NCBI GenBank assembly: GCA_019455065.1
Contig: JACFNC010000014.1
Coordinates: forward strand, 1-64,000
Length of the DNA: 64,000 nt
Source: Rhodospirillales bacterium
GTDB lineage: Bacteria; Pseudomonadota; Alphaproteobacteria; Rhodospirillales; Magnetospirillaceae
Direction of reading: 5' to 3'
Part shown: piece after piece, positions 34,221 to 42,588 of the stretch
Numbering within the stretch: position 1 is the stretch's first letter
Layout of the letters: every line of letters starts with the position of its first letter
The notes under the pieces: generated by a model
Seen by the model: the letters and a program-made list of their open reading frames with translations, nothing else
The model's database searches: none
Told to the model about the DNA's origin: nothing
Translations under genes and position numbers: made by a program

Positions 34221-36049
34221 ACCTCGATCAAGAACGCCAACGGCTGTTCGGCCGCCGCGCCGCCATCTTGGCCGGCGGTCAATTGGTCCTGGCGTCGGCG
34301 CTGGTCGGCCGGATGTACTACCTACAGGTCGTCGAGGCCGACAAGTATCGTACGCTGGCCGAGGACAACCGCATATCCCTGCGGCTGCTGGCGCCGCCGC
34401 GCGGCCGCGTCCTCGATCGCCACGGCACGCCCCTGGCCGTCAATAGGCAGAACTTCCGCGTTCTGGTGATCGCCGAACGCGCCGCCGATCTCGAAGGCAC
34501 GCTGGCCGCGCTAGGCCGGATCATTCCCCTGGATGCCGAGGAGCGCCGCCGCATCCTGCGCGACGCCGCCCGCCGCCGCGATTTCGTGCCGGTGCTGGTT
34601 CGCGAGAATCTCTCTTGGCAGGAGGTGTCGCGCATCGAGGTCAACGCCCCCGATCTGCCCGGCGTCGAAATCGCCGTCGGCCCCAGCCGGGCCTACCCGC
34701 TGCAGAAGGTCGCCGCTCACGTCGTCGGCTATGTCGGCGCCGTGTCCGAGGCCGATGCGGCGGCCGGCTCCGACCCTGTTCTGGAACTGCCCGATTTTCG
34801 CATCGGCAGGGCGGGCATCGAGCGCACCTATGACGGCGTGCTGCGCGGCGGCGCGGGCACCAGCCGCGTCGAGGTTAATTCGGTCGGCCGCACCATCCGC
34901 GAACTCGCGCGCCAAGACCCGCGCCCCGGCCGCGATCTCCGCCTCGCTCTCGACTCAGCGCTGCAGGAATTCGCGAGCCGTCGCCTGGGCGACGAGAGCG
35001 CCGCGGCAACCGTGATGCACGTCCATTCCGGAGAGGTTCTGGTGATGGCGTCGACCCCTGGCTACGATCCCAACCTGTTCGCGCAGGGCATGAGCGCGGC
35101 GGATTGGAAGGCACTGATCACCGACGAGCGCGCGCCGCTGACCAACAAGGCGATCGCCGGCCAGTTCGCCCCCGGCTCGACGTTCAAGATGATCACCGGG
35201 CTGGCCGCGCTGCAGGGCGGGGCAACCGATCCCAGCCAACGGGTGTTCTGCCCCGGCTATTACGAACTCGGCAACGCCCGTTTCCACTGCTGGAAACGCT
35301 CCGGCCACGGCAGTCTCGACCTCGAAGGAGCGCTCAAGCACTCCTGCGACGTCTATTTCTACGAGATCGCCCGCCGCACCGGCATCGACCGGGTCGCCGC
35401 GATGGCGCGGCGCCTGGGTCTGGGCAGCGCCACCGGCATCGACCTGCCGGGCGAGCGCCCCGGCACCATCCCCGATCGCGCCTGGAAGCGGGCGACGCTC
35501 GGGACGCCGTGGTATCCCGGCGAGACCCTGGTCAACGGCATCGGCCAGGGCTTCGTCACCGCAACTGCGCTGCAACTGGCGACGATGACCGCTCGGCTGG
35601 CCAATGGCGGCTTGGCGGTGTCGCCACGCCTGGTCGCCGGCCCGCCGGCGGCCCCGGCGTCGCTCGGGCTCGACCCAAAGCATCTGGCGGTCATCCGGCG
35701 CGGCATGGCGGCGGTCACCAACGAGCCGGGCGGCACCGCCTTCGCGGCGCGCATCGACAATCCGGCCATACGGATGGACGGCAAGACCGGCACCGCGCAG
35801 GTGCGCCGGATTACCCAGCGCGAGCGCCGGAGCGGCGTACTCAAGAACGAGGACCTGCCGTGGAAGCGGCGCGACCACGCGCTGTTCGTCGGCTATGCGC
35901 CGTCCGATCAGCCGCGGTTCGCCTGCGCGGTCATAGTCGAGCACGGCGGCGGCGGCTCGGCCGTGGCGGCGCCGATCGCCCGCGACATCCTGATCGAAAC
36001 GCAGAAGGCGCATCCGCCGGCGCCGCCGCCCATCACCGAAGGGAGCTGA
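34217..36049 (+). CDS. mrdA: penicillin-binding protein 2 (peptidoglycan transpeptidase)
   Basis: A 610-residue class B PBP of the MrdA (PBP2) type. It has a membrane anchor (about 15-38), a dimerisation/pedestal domain (PPRGRVLDRHGTPLAVN), then the transpeptidase domain with catalytic Ser in APGSTFKM near 319, SCD as the second motif, and KTGTAQ near 523. It cross-links wall peptides during elongation. A TTG start overlapping the hemerythrin-like stop codon (TTGA) is the best available start. No mreB, mreC or rodA is adjacent, as there would be for the housekeeping copy, so this is probably an accessory copy. Confidence 0.9.
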   Translation: MNLDQERQRLFGRRAAILAGGQLVLASALVGRMYYLQVVEADKYRTLAEDNRISLRLLAPPRGRVLDRHGTPLAVNRQNFRVLVIAERAADLEGTLAALGRIIPLDAEERRRILRDAARRRDFVPVLVRENLSWQEVSRIEVNAPDLPGVEIAVGPSRAYPLQKVAAHVVGYVGAVSEADAAAGSDPVLELPDFRIGRAGIERTYDGVLRGGAGTSRVEVNSVGRTIRELARQDPRPGRDLRLALDSALQEFASRRLGDESAAATVMHVHSGEVLVMASTPGYDPNLFAQGMSAADWKALITDERAPLTNKAIAGQFAPGSTFKMITGLAALQGGATDPSQRVFCPGYYELGNARFHCWKRSGHGSLDLEGALKHSCDVYFYEIARRTGIDRVAAMARRLGLGSATGIDLPGERPGTIPDRAWKRATLGTPWYPGETLVNGIGQGFVTATALQLATMTARLANGGLAVSPRLVAGPPAAPASLGLDPKHLAVIRRGMAAVTNEPGGTAFAARIDNPAIRMDGKTGTAQVRRITQRERRSGVLKNEDLPWKRRDHALFVGYAPSDQPRFACAVIVEHGGGGSAVAAPIARDILIETQKAHPPAPPPITEGS

Positions 36050-36050
36050 C

Positions 36051-36848
36051 ATGCCGTTTCCCGAGATCGACCCGATCGCCATCCAACTCGGCCCCATCGC
36101 CATCCGCTGGTACGCCCTGGCCTATATCGCCGGGCTGTTCGGCGGCTGGGGCTATCTGCGCTTCCTGGCGAAACGCCCGCCGTACCCGATGACCATAACC
36201 CAGGCCGACGACTACCTGACCTGGGCGACGCTCGGCGTCGTGCTCGGCGGCCGGCTGGGCTACGTGCTGTTCTACAAGCCGCTCTATTTCCTGGGCTCGC
36301 CGTGGGAGATCGTGATGGTCTGGCACGGCGGCATGTCGTTCCACGGCGGGCTGCTCGGCGTCGCCGCCGCCACCATCCTCTATGCCCGTCGCCACGGCCT
36401 GCGCCTGTTGGCCGTCGCCGACGCGCTGGCGGTGATCGCGCCGATCGGCTTGTTCTTCGGCCGGATCGCCAACTTCGTCAACGGCGAGCTGTTCGGCCGC
36501 CCGGCGCCGGATGTGCCTTGGGCGATGGTCTTTCCCCATGGCGGGCCGGTGCCGCGCCATCCCAGCCAGCTCTACGAGGCGGCGCTGGAAGGCCTGGTTC
36601 TCGCCGTCCTGCTGCATCTGCTGTGGCGGATTCCGGCGGTGCGGCTGCGCCCCGGCACCCTGACCGGCACCTTCCTGTGCGGTTATGCCGCCGCGCGCAT
36701 CACCGTCGAGTTCTTCCGCGAGCCCGACGCCTATCTCGGCTATCTGTGGGGCGGCGCCACGATGGGCCAGCTGCTGTCGCTGCCGATGGCGGCACTCGGA
36801 CTCGCGCTGGTCCTGCGCGGCCGCAGGGCGGCGCCCCAGCGCGGTTGA
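36051..36848 (+). CDS. lgt: prolipoprotein diacylglyceryl transferase
   Basis: A 265-residue inner-membrane enzyme that transfers diacylglycerol to the lipobox cysteine of prolipoproteins. Seven transmembrane segments and the Lgt signature are clear: HGGMSFHGGLLG near 90-101, GRIANFVNGELFGRP near 144-158 with essential Arg and Asn residues, and PRHPSQLYEA with YEA. It follows mrdA by 1 nt. Lgt is normally a lone housekeeping gene, so its place in a mobile island suggests a second copy for island lipoproteins. Confidence 0.93.
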   Translation: MPFPEIDPIAIQLGPIAIRWYALAYIAGLFGGWGYLRFLAKRPPYPMTITQADDYLTWATLGVVLGGRLGYVLFYKPLYFLGSPWEIVMVWHGGMSFHGGLLGVAAATILYARRHGLRLLAVADALAVIAPIGLFFGRIANFVNGELFGRPAPDVPWAMVFPHGGPVPRHPSQLYEAALEGLVLAVLLHLLWRIPAVRLRPGTLTGTFLCGYAAARITVEFFREPDAYLGYLWGGATMGQLLSLPMAALGLALVLRGRRAAPQRG

Positions 36849-36849
36849 G

Positions 36850-37731
36850 TCAGTCGGGTTCGAGCAGGAACGTCGCGATGGCCTGGCGATCGGCATCCGT
36901 CAGCCAGGCCGTGCCCTCGCGCACGACCTCGCCCATGCCGCCGCCGAAGACGTCGCCGTCCGGCTTGAGGCCACTGCGCAGCGCCGCCGCCAGGCTGCCG
37001 GCGTCCCAGCCCTCGGCGCGCAGCGCCGCGGCGGTGATTGCCGGCACGGTCTTGCCGCCCGGACCATCTTTGCCGCCGGCCAGGAAGCGTTCCTGGTCGC
37101 GGCCGCCGAGCACGCCGCGCGGCGTGTGGCAGGCACCGCAATGCCCCGGCCCACGGACGATGTAGGCGCCACGGTTCCACGCCTCGGAGCGGGTCGGATC
37201 CGGCACGAACCGTTCGGGCTCGAAATACAGCGCCCGCCAGAGGTAAAGCCCCTGGCGCACCGAGAACGGAAACCGCAGATCATTGCCGCTCCGCCCGCCT
37301 TCGGCCGGCGCCACCGTGCGGAACGCCGCCCACAGGTCGGCGACGTCCTGATCGCTCAGACGCGTGTACATGGCGTAGGGAAAGGCCGGGTAGTACGGCG
37401 CCCCCTCGGGCGACCGCCCCTGCCGCAGAGCGCGGGCGAAGTCGGCGACCGACCAGGCGCCGATGCCGTCGCGGCGATGCTGGGTGATGTTCGGCGGCAC
37501 GAAGCTGCCGAAGCGCGTGGCGATGGCGGCGCCGCCAGCCAACGGCTTGCCGCCGTTCGCCGCATCCGTATGGCAGCCGATGCAGCCGGCCATGCGCGCC
37601 AGATAGGCGCCACGACCGGCATCGCCTTCGGGAAAGCGGTCCGGCTCGGCGCCGCCGCCGCCAAATCCGGCGACGGCCGCCAGCCCCGCCGCGACCGCGG
37701 CGAGGGCCAGCACGGGCAAACGCCGGCGCAT
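36850..37731 (-). CDS. di-haem cytochrome c
   Basis: A 293-residue exported cytochrome with a hydrophobic N-terminus and two haem-binding sites, CIGCH near 53 and CGACH near 196. Between them is a segment (NITQHRRDGIGAWSVADFARALRQG) typical of the di-haem subunits of periplasmic dehydrogenases, e.g. alcohol or aldehyde dehydrogenase cytochromes and thiosulfate-type cytochromes. No catalytic partner is adjacent. Its ATG shares a base with the upstream stop codon (TGATG), so it is translated with the cytochrome c'-like gene. Confidence 0.85.
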   Translation of the reverse strand: MRRRLPVLALAAVAAGLAAVAGFGGGGAEPDRFPEGDAGRGAYLARMAGCIGCHTDAANGGKPLAGGAAIATRFGSFVPPNITQHRRDGIGAWSVADFARALRQGRSPEGAPYYPAFPYAMYTRLSDQDVADLWAAFRTVAPAEGGRSGNDLRFPFSVRQGLYLWRALYFEPERFVPDPTRSEAWNRGAYIVRGPGHCGACHTPRGVLGGRDQERFLAGGKDGPGGKTVPAITAAALRAEGWDAGSLAAALRSGLKPDGDVFGGGMGEVVREGTAWLTDADRQAIATFLLEPD

Positions 37732-38321
37732 CAGTCCTTCTCCGCCCGATAGCGGTCGTGGCAGGCCCCGCAGGTGTCGGTCAGGCGCTGGAACGCCGCC
37801 TGCGGCGGCATCGTCGCCAGGGCCGCCGGGTCGCCGCCAATCATTGCGCCCGGCGCGCCGCCCATCATCGCCTGCGGACCGCCACCGCCCATCATCGCCG
37901 CCATGTCGGCGGGCGCGCTCGCCATCGGGCCCGGTCGCGGGTTGTCGGCCGCCGCCGACAGCGCCTCGGCATAGGCGACGAGGTCGTCGGCGAGACGGCG
38001 GAAGCGCTGGGGCTCCCGCCAGATGCTCGGCAGGGCCTCCGACGGCGGATCCCCGGTATCTTCGGGAAACAGGTCGGTCAGCGCCGCGCCGCCGCGCGCG
38101 GCGATCGCGCCGGCCTCGCGGCGAACGGAAGCGGCGTCGTAGGGGGCTTGCCCCTGCAGCATGCGCGACAGCGTCTTCATGCTCTCGCCCATCGCCTTCA
38201 TTTGGTCCATGCGCTCCTTGACGACGCCGGTGGCGCCGCCATGCGCCGATGCGGCAGAGACGGCCAGCATGGCGCCGGCGCCCACGACGGCCGCCGCGAG
38301 CACGAAATTGATACGGTTCAT
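37731..38321 (-). CDS. cytochrome c'-like protein with Met/Gly-rich insert
   Basis: A 196-residue secreted protein (signal peptide ending near SAHGG, about 26). It has the four-helix cytochrome c' pattern: VKERMDQMKAMGESMKTL in helix 1 and a single C-terminal haem site CGACHDRYR near 185. Between helices 3 and 4 is an extra segment of about 35 residues rich in Met and Gly (for example MAAMMGGGGPQAMMGG), not usual for the family. It could bind copper. Haem would be five-coordinate. Good AGAGGA site at the start. Confidence 0.82.
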   Translation of the reverse strand: MNRINFVLAAAVVGAGAMLAVSAASAHGGATGVVKERMDQMKAMGESMKTLSRMLQGQAPYDAASVRREAGAIAARGGAALTDLFPEDTGDPPSEALPSIWREPQRFRRLADDLVAYAEALSAAADNPRPGPMASAPADMAAMMGGGGPQAMMGGAPGAMIGGDPAALATMPPQAAFQRLTDTCGACHDRYRAEKD

Positions 38322-38354
38322 GTCGAAATCCTCTTGGCGTGGCGGTTCGGGAAC

Positions 38355-38681
38355 TCACGTCGCGAGGAAAGCGCGGGGCGGCGGCGGGTCCGGTGACGGG
38401 GCGGTGCCGCGACTTGCGTCTGCGACGCGCCGGTCGCCTGGAACCGCCATCGGGATCGGCCCCATTGCGCCGGACGGCTGAACCAGGACGGCCGCGACCG
38501 TCTGGCAGGTGGGATCGCAATGCTGGTCGGCATGGTCGGAGGCCGACTCGTCGCCAGCCTGATGCAGATGCGCGCGGGCATCGGCCACGCGCTCCTGCGC
38601 CGCCTCCAGGAGCGGCGGATTGAGGGCGACGATCACAGCCAGCAACAGTGCCGCGAGGCGTGTGAGGGCGAGGCGCGACAT
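38355..38681 (-). CDS. hypothetical secreted or anchored protein
   Basis: A 108-residue protein with an N-terminal hydrophobic helix (RLAALLLAVIVALNPP), an HLHQAGDESASDHADQHCDPTCQT segment with several His and two Cys, and a Pro-rich tail. The layout resembles small copper-associated proteins of the DUF2946 kind, but similarity is too weak for a name. It sits between the TusA-like and cytochrome c'-like genes in the same direction. Confidence 0.5.
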   Translation of the reverse strand: MSRLALTRLAALLLAVIVALNPPLLEAAQERVADARAHLHQAGDESASDHADQHCDPTCQTVAAVLVQPSGAMGPIPMAVPGDRRVADASRGTAPSPDPPPPRAFLAT

Positions 38682-38741
38682 CGGTCCATGCTGCCACAGG
38701 CGCGTCCCGGCGGGAACCCGAACCCGACACAGCCTCATGGG

Positions 38742-38999
38742 CTACGCACCGGCACAGCGCCGGACGAGATAGCGGAACACGCCCGCCTCGGCCGAGGTCG
38801 CGACCAATTCGTGCCCGAGGCGGTGCACCCCGACCGGGATGTCGAAGCGACTCGCCGAATCGGTGGCGACGATCTCGACCACGCCGCCCACCGGCACCCG
38901 CAGCAGCGCCTTGGCCGTCTCGGCCATCGGCACCGGGCAGCAGCGCCCCCGGGCGTCGACGACCAGATCCGGCCGCGGCAGCACGTCGGTCTTCGTCAT
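38742..38999 (-). CDS. TusA-like sulfur carrier protein
   Basis: An 85-residue SirA/TusA family protein. The conserved active-site motif is GRCCPVPM near 18-25, where the first Cys-Pro-x-Pro cysteine carries persulfide sulfur. The C-terminal half (GGVVEIVATDSASRFDIP) is the standard alpha/beta sandwich. Its ATG overlaps the upstream ccmI stop (TGATG), tying it to the cytochrome maturation genes. Whether it feeds sulfur to a thiol pathway here is open. Confidence 0.83.
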   Translation of the reverse strand: MTKTDVLPRPDLVVDARGRCCPVPMAETAKALLRVPVGGVVEIVATDSASRFDIPVGVHRLGHELVATSAEAGVFRYLVRRCAGA

Positions 39000-39844
39000 C
39001 AACCCGCCTGCCGTTCCAGCGCCTCGATGCGCTGGCGCAGATCGGGCAGCCACGGCGCGTCTGCCGGCGTGTCGGCCTCCAGAGCCCGCCAGGTCGCCAG
39101 CGCCTTGTCCGTCTCGCCCGGCGACGCCGCCAGCGCGAGGCCGTAATAGAACCGCGCCTTGGGATTGGCGGCGTCCTCGGTTAGCACCTGCTCCAGCGGC
39201 TCGCGCAGGCTGGCGTCGGCGACGCCATCCTTGGCGATCAGCAGCGCCTCGGCATAGTCGAGCCCGACATTCTCGTGGCGCGGATCGAGCTCGTAGGCAC
39301 GGGCCAGGGCTTCGACGCTGTCGTCGATCCGCTCCAGCACCCGATACGAACGGCCCAGCATGTGCCAACCGCCGGGATCCTCGGGACTCGATTCCAGCTT
39401 GGCGGCGAGGCTGTCGGCCATCGCGTTGAAGCGCTCGTATTCGGCGGCGTAGCGCTGTTCCTCGCCGCGGTCGGCCAAAGGCAGGTCGGGCAGGCCCGGC
39501 TGGCCGAGATACAGGTAAAGGCCGGCGGCGCCGAGTGGCGCCGCCACCAGCGCCGCGACGGCCGCCATCCGCGTCGCCCAGGGCGCGATGCTCCGGCCGC
39601 CGTCGGCCTTCTCGCCCTCGACCGCCGCCAGCAGGCGGCGCTGCAGTTCGATGCGGCTCGCCGCCGCCTGGGGCGGCGCGATCAGTCCGTTCTCCGCCTC
39701 GCGCTCCAGTTCGTCGAGTTGGCGGGCGTAGAAATCGGCGCCGCTGCGTTCCGGCGCCGCCGTGGCGGCACGGAACAGCGGCAGCACCAGGGCGACCGCC
39801 GCCACAACGGTCACGAGGCCGGCGATCAGCAAAAACATGGTCAT
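38999..39844 (-). CDS. ccmI: CcmI, cytochrome c maturation chaperone
   Basis: A 281-residue membrane protein with a CycH/CcmI organisation: an N-terminal transmembrane segment, a cytosolic loop (SGADFYARQLDELEREAENGLI), a second transmembrane segment at about 75-95, then periplasmic TPR repeats (GWHMLGRSYRVLERIDDSVEALARAYELDP). CcmI holds apocytochrome c for CcmF/H. Start (ATGACCATG) overlaps the ccmH stop by 4 nt. Its family role is certain; which apocytochromes it serves is inferred from the neighbouring c-type cytochromes. Confidence 0.88.
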   Translation of the reverse strand: MTMFLLIAGLVTVVAAVALVLPLFRAATAAPERSGADFYARQLDELEREAENGLIAPPQAAASRIELQRRLLAAVEGEKADGGRSIAPWATRMAAVAALVAAPLGAAGLYLYLGQPGLPDLPLADRGEEQRYAAEYERFNAMADSLAAKLESSPEDPGGWHMLGRSYRVLERIDDSVEALARAYELDPRHENVGLDYAEALLIAKDGVADASLREPLEQVLTEDAANPKARFYYGLALAASPGETDKALATWRALEADTPADAPWLPDLRQRIEALERQAG

Positions 39845-40317
39845 GTCGGTTCTCCCCGTTGCGCCCGCCAAGCATCGAGCCGCGCCTGCTCGGCGGCGCT
39901 CAAGGGCGGCGGCGGCTCGGCCACGGAGCGCCCGCGCCGGCGCAGGTACGCTACGCCGGCGGTACCGGCGATGCCGGCCAGCGCCAGCGGCCCCAGCCAC
40001 AGGACGTAGGTCGCCGGCTTGAACGGCGGATTGAGCAGGACGTAGTCGCCGTAACGATCGACCAGCCAGGCCTTGGCCTCCTCGTCGCTGTCGCCGGCGA
40101 CCAGGCGCTGGCGCAGCAGGATGCGCAGGTCGCGGGCGAGCTCGGCATTCGACTCCTCGATCGACTGGTTCTGGCACACCAGGCAGCGCAGTTCCTTTCC
40201 CAGTTCCTGGGCGCGCTGCTCCAGCACCGGATCGGCCAGCATCTCGTCGGGCTCGACCGCGGCGGCGGGCGCGGCGGCGAGCAGGAGAGCGAGGACGGCA
40301 ATCGATAGCTTGCGCAT
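39841..40317 (-). CDS. ccmH: CcmH, apocytochrome thiol reductase
   Basis: A 158-residue protein with a signal peptide and the diagnostic LRCLVCQNQSIEES motif (about 44-57), where the two cysteines reduce apocytochrome disulfides. One transmembrane helix (TYVLWLGPLALAGIAG) follows near 105. It works in the periplasm with CcmF and CcmI. It overlaps ccmI by 4 nt and lies 2 nt after ccmF. AGGAGGG precedes the start. Confidence 0.92.
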   Translation of the reverse strand: MRKLSIAVLALLLAAAPAAAVEPDEMLADPVLEQRAQELGKELRCLVCQNQSIEESNAELARDLRILLRQRLVAGDSDEEAKAWLVDRYGDYVLLNPPFKPATYVLWLGPLALAGIAGTAGVAYLRRRGRSVAEPPPPLSAAEQARLDAWRAQRGEPT

Positions 40318-40319
40318 GA

Positions 40320-42302
40320 TCAGACCCTCCTGGCGCCGGCGGGAACGGCGGTGCGCACCGGCGCCCCGATACGGAAGCGGCGGTCGGCCAGCGACAGCAG
40401 TCCGCCGAGGCCGAGCAGCACCGAGCCGAGCCACAGCATGCCGACCAGCGGCTTCCAGTACAGGCGCACCGTCCAGCCGCCCTTTTCGTCGGGATCGCCG
40501 ATCACCGCGTAGAGGTCGCCGACCAGGCTGCTTTGGATCGCCGCCTCGGAGGTCGGCTGGCCGCGCACCGTATAGACGCGCTTCTCGGGCTCCAGCACCG
40601 CCACGGCGGCACCGTCGCGGGTCACCGTGAATGTCGCCTGGGTGGTGGTGTAGTTGGGGCCGGTGCCGTCGCGGACCGCGTCCAGGGTGAAGCGGTAGTC
40701 GGCCACCGCCACGCTCTCGCCGATGCGCATGGTCTCGATTTTCTCGACCTGCCACAGCGAGGCGCCGGTGATGCCGAGGATCACCACCGCCAGTCCGAAA
40801 TGCGCCGTCGCCATGCCCCAGGTGCCGCCGGGCAGCCGCGCCAGCCGGCGTAGCGTCTCGGCCGGCGGGGCGCGGAATAGGCGGACGCGCTCGGCGAGGT
40901 CGGTCAGGGTGCCGACGCCGAGCCAGGCCGCCAGGCCGAGACCGAGCGCCGCCCAGGCGGCATCGGCGTCGGCGCTGAGCCAGATGCCGACAAAGGCGGC
41001 GATTAGGGCGGTGACGCCGGCCACGGTCAGGCGCTGCAGCGCGCCGGAAAGGTCGCCGCGCTTCCAGGCCAGCAGCGGCCCGAGGGCCATGACCAGGACC
41101 AGCGGCACCATCATCGGCAGGAAGGAGGCGTTGAAGAACGGCGGTCCGACCGAGATCTTGCCGCCGCCGAACACGTCGACGAACAGCGGGTACAGCGTGC
41201 CGAGCAGCACGGTCGCGGCGGCGGCGCTCATGATGACGTTGTTGAGCACCAGGCCGCCCTCGCGGCTGACCGGCGCGAACAGACCGCCGCCGCTGACCGC
41301 CTGGGCGCGGCGCGCGAACAGGGTCAGCGAGCCGCCGACGGTGGCGACCAGGAGCAGCAGGATGAAGGTGCCGCGGGTCGGATCCGTGGCGAAGGCATGG
41401 ACGCTGGTCAGCACGCCCGAGCGCACCAGGAAGGTGCCGAGCAGGCTGAGCGAGAACGCGACGATCGCCAGCAGGATGGTCCAGCTTTTCAGGGTCTCGC
41501 GCTTCTCGACGACGATCGCCGAGTGCAAGAGCGCGGTGCCGGCCAGCCACGGCATGAACGATGCGTTCTCGACCGGATCCCAGTACCACCAGCCGCCCCA
41601 GCCGAGCTCGTAATACGCCCACCACGAGCCCAGCGCGATGCCGGCAGTCAGAAAGACCCAGGCGGCCAAGGTCCAGGGACGCACCCAGCGCGCCCACGCG
41701 GCGTCGACGCGGCCTTCCAGCAAGGCGGCGATGGCGAAGGAGAAGGCGATCGAGAAGCCGACATAGCCGAGATAGAGGAACGGCGGGTGCAGCACCAGGC
41801 CGATGTCCTGCAACAGCGGATTGAGGTCGTTGCCGTCGAGCGGCGGCCGGCCGACGCGCAGGAACGGATTCGAGGTGAACAGGATGAAGGCGGCGAAGCC
41901 GACGGCGATCATCGCCTGCACCGCCAACACCCGCGCCCGCAGGCCGGTGCGCAGGTTGCGCCCGAACGCCGCCACCGCCCAGCCGAACGCCGCCAGGATC
42001 AGTACCCACAGCAGCAGCGAGCCCTCGTGGTTCGCCCACACGCCGGAGATCTTGTAGAACAGCGGCTTGGTCGAGTGCGAGTTTTCGGCGACGTTGAGGA
42101 CCGAGAAGTCGGAAACGACGTAGGCCCAGGTCAGGGCGGCGTAGGACGCGCCGACCAGCAGGAACTGGACCAACGCCGCCGGGCCGGCGGCGTTCATCCA
42201 GCGCAGGTCGCCGCGCCCGGCGCCGACCAGCGGCACCACCGCCTGGAACAGCGCGACGAATAGGGCAAGAACCAGGGCGTAATGCCCCAACTCGACGATC
42301 AT
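40320..42302 (-). CDS. ccmF: CcmF, haem lyase subunit
   Basis: A 660-residue membrane protein with about 14-15 transmembrane segments and the haem-handling WWD motif WGGWWYWDPVEN near 235-246, plus conserved periplasmic His residues (HEGSLLLW, VLHPPFLYLGY). It attaches haem to CxxCH apocytochromes with CcmH and CcmI. The first gene of the ccmF-ccmH-ccmI-tusA run; a recurrent island motif ends 47 nt before its start. The haem export and chaperone genes ccmA-E are absent from the window. Confidence 0.95.
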   Translation of the reverse strand: MIVELGHYALVLALFVALFQAVVPLVGAGRGDLRWMNAAGPAALVQFLLVGASYAALTWAYVVSDFSVLNVAENSHSTKPLFYKISGVWANHEGSLLLWVLILAAFGWAVAAFGRNLRTGLRARVLAVQAMIAVGFAAFILFTSNPFLRVGRPPLDGNDLNPLLQDIGLVLHPPFLYLGYVGFSIAFSFAIAALLEGRVDAAWARWVRPWTLAAWVFLTAGIALGSWWAYYELGWGGWWYWDPVENASFMPWLAGTALLHSAIVVEKRETLKSWTILLAIVAFSLSLLGTFLVRSGVLTSVHAFATDPTRGTFILLLLVATVGGSLTLFARRAQAVSGGGLFAPVSREGGLVLNNVIMSAAAATVLLGTLYPLFVDVFGGGKISVGPPFFNASFLPMMVPLVLVMALGPLLAWKRGDLSGALQRLTVAGVTALIAAFVGIWLSADADAAWAALGLGLAAWLGVGTLTDLAERVRLFRAPPAETLRRLARLPGGTWGMATAHFGLAVVILGITGASLWQVEKIETMRIGESVAVADYRFTLDAVRDGTGPNYTTTQATFTVTRDGAAVAVLEPEKRVYTVRGQPTSEAAIQSSLVGDLYAVIGDPDEKGGWTVRLYWKPLVGMLWLGSVLLGLGGLLSLADRRFRIGAPVRTAVPAGARRV

Positions 42303-42349
42303 CGGGATCCCCCTCGGATGCGAGATTGTTCACGCATCCCAGCCGAAAA

Positions 42350-42391
42350 CTGTCGCCGGAGTTTGTCCTCGGGATCCCGATTTGGTGACAA
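42350..42391 (-). promoter_or_regulatory. recurrent island promoter motif, copy 3 (ccmF)
   Basis: On the minus strand TTGTCAC (42385-42391), 17 nt, then GACAAACTCCGGCGACAG (42350-42367). It points at ccmF. The spacer contains the palindrome TCGGGATCCCGA. Confidence 0.72.
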
Positions 42392-42588
42392 ACTGTGACT
42401 AAGCCGGACGACGGCCGCCCAATCTTGTCCGCATGAGAAGCGGAACGGTCCGCACGCCCGCCGTCGGCACCAACACCTGCTTCTCGCCGTGACGATTCCG
42501 TGGCCGCTGTTGCGTGATCCCACAGTTTTTGCGCTAGGATGACGAGGCTACACCCTGCCTGACCATCCGTGGGTTGCAGATCGGGAAG

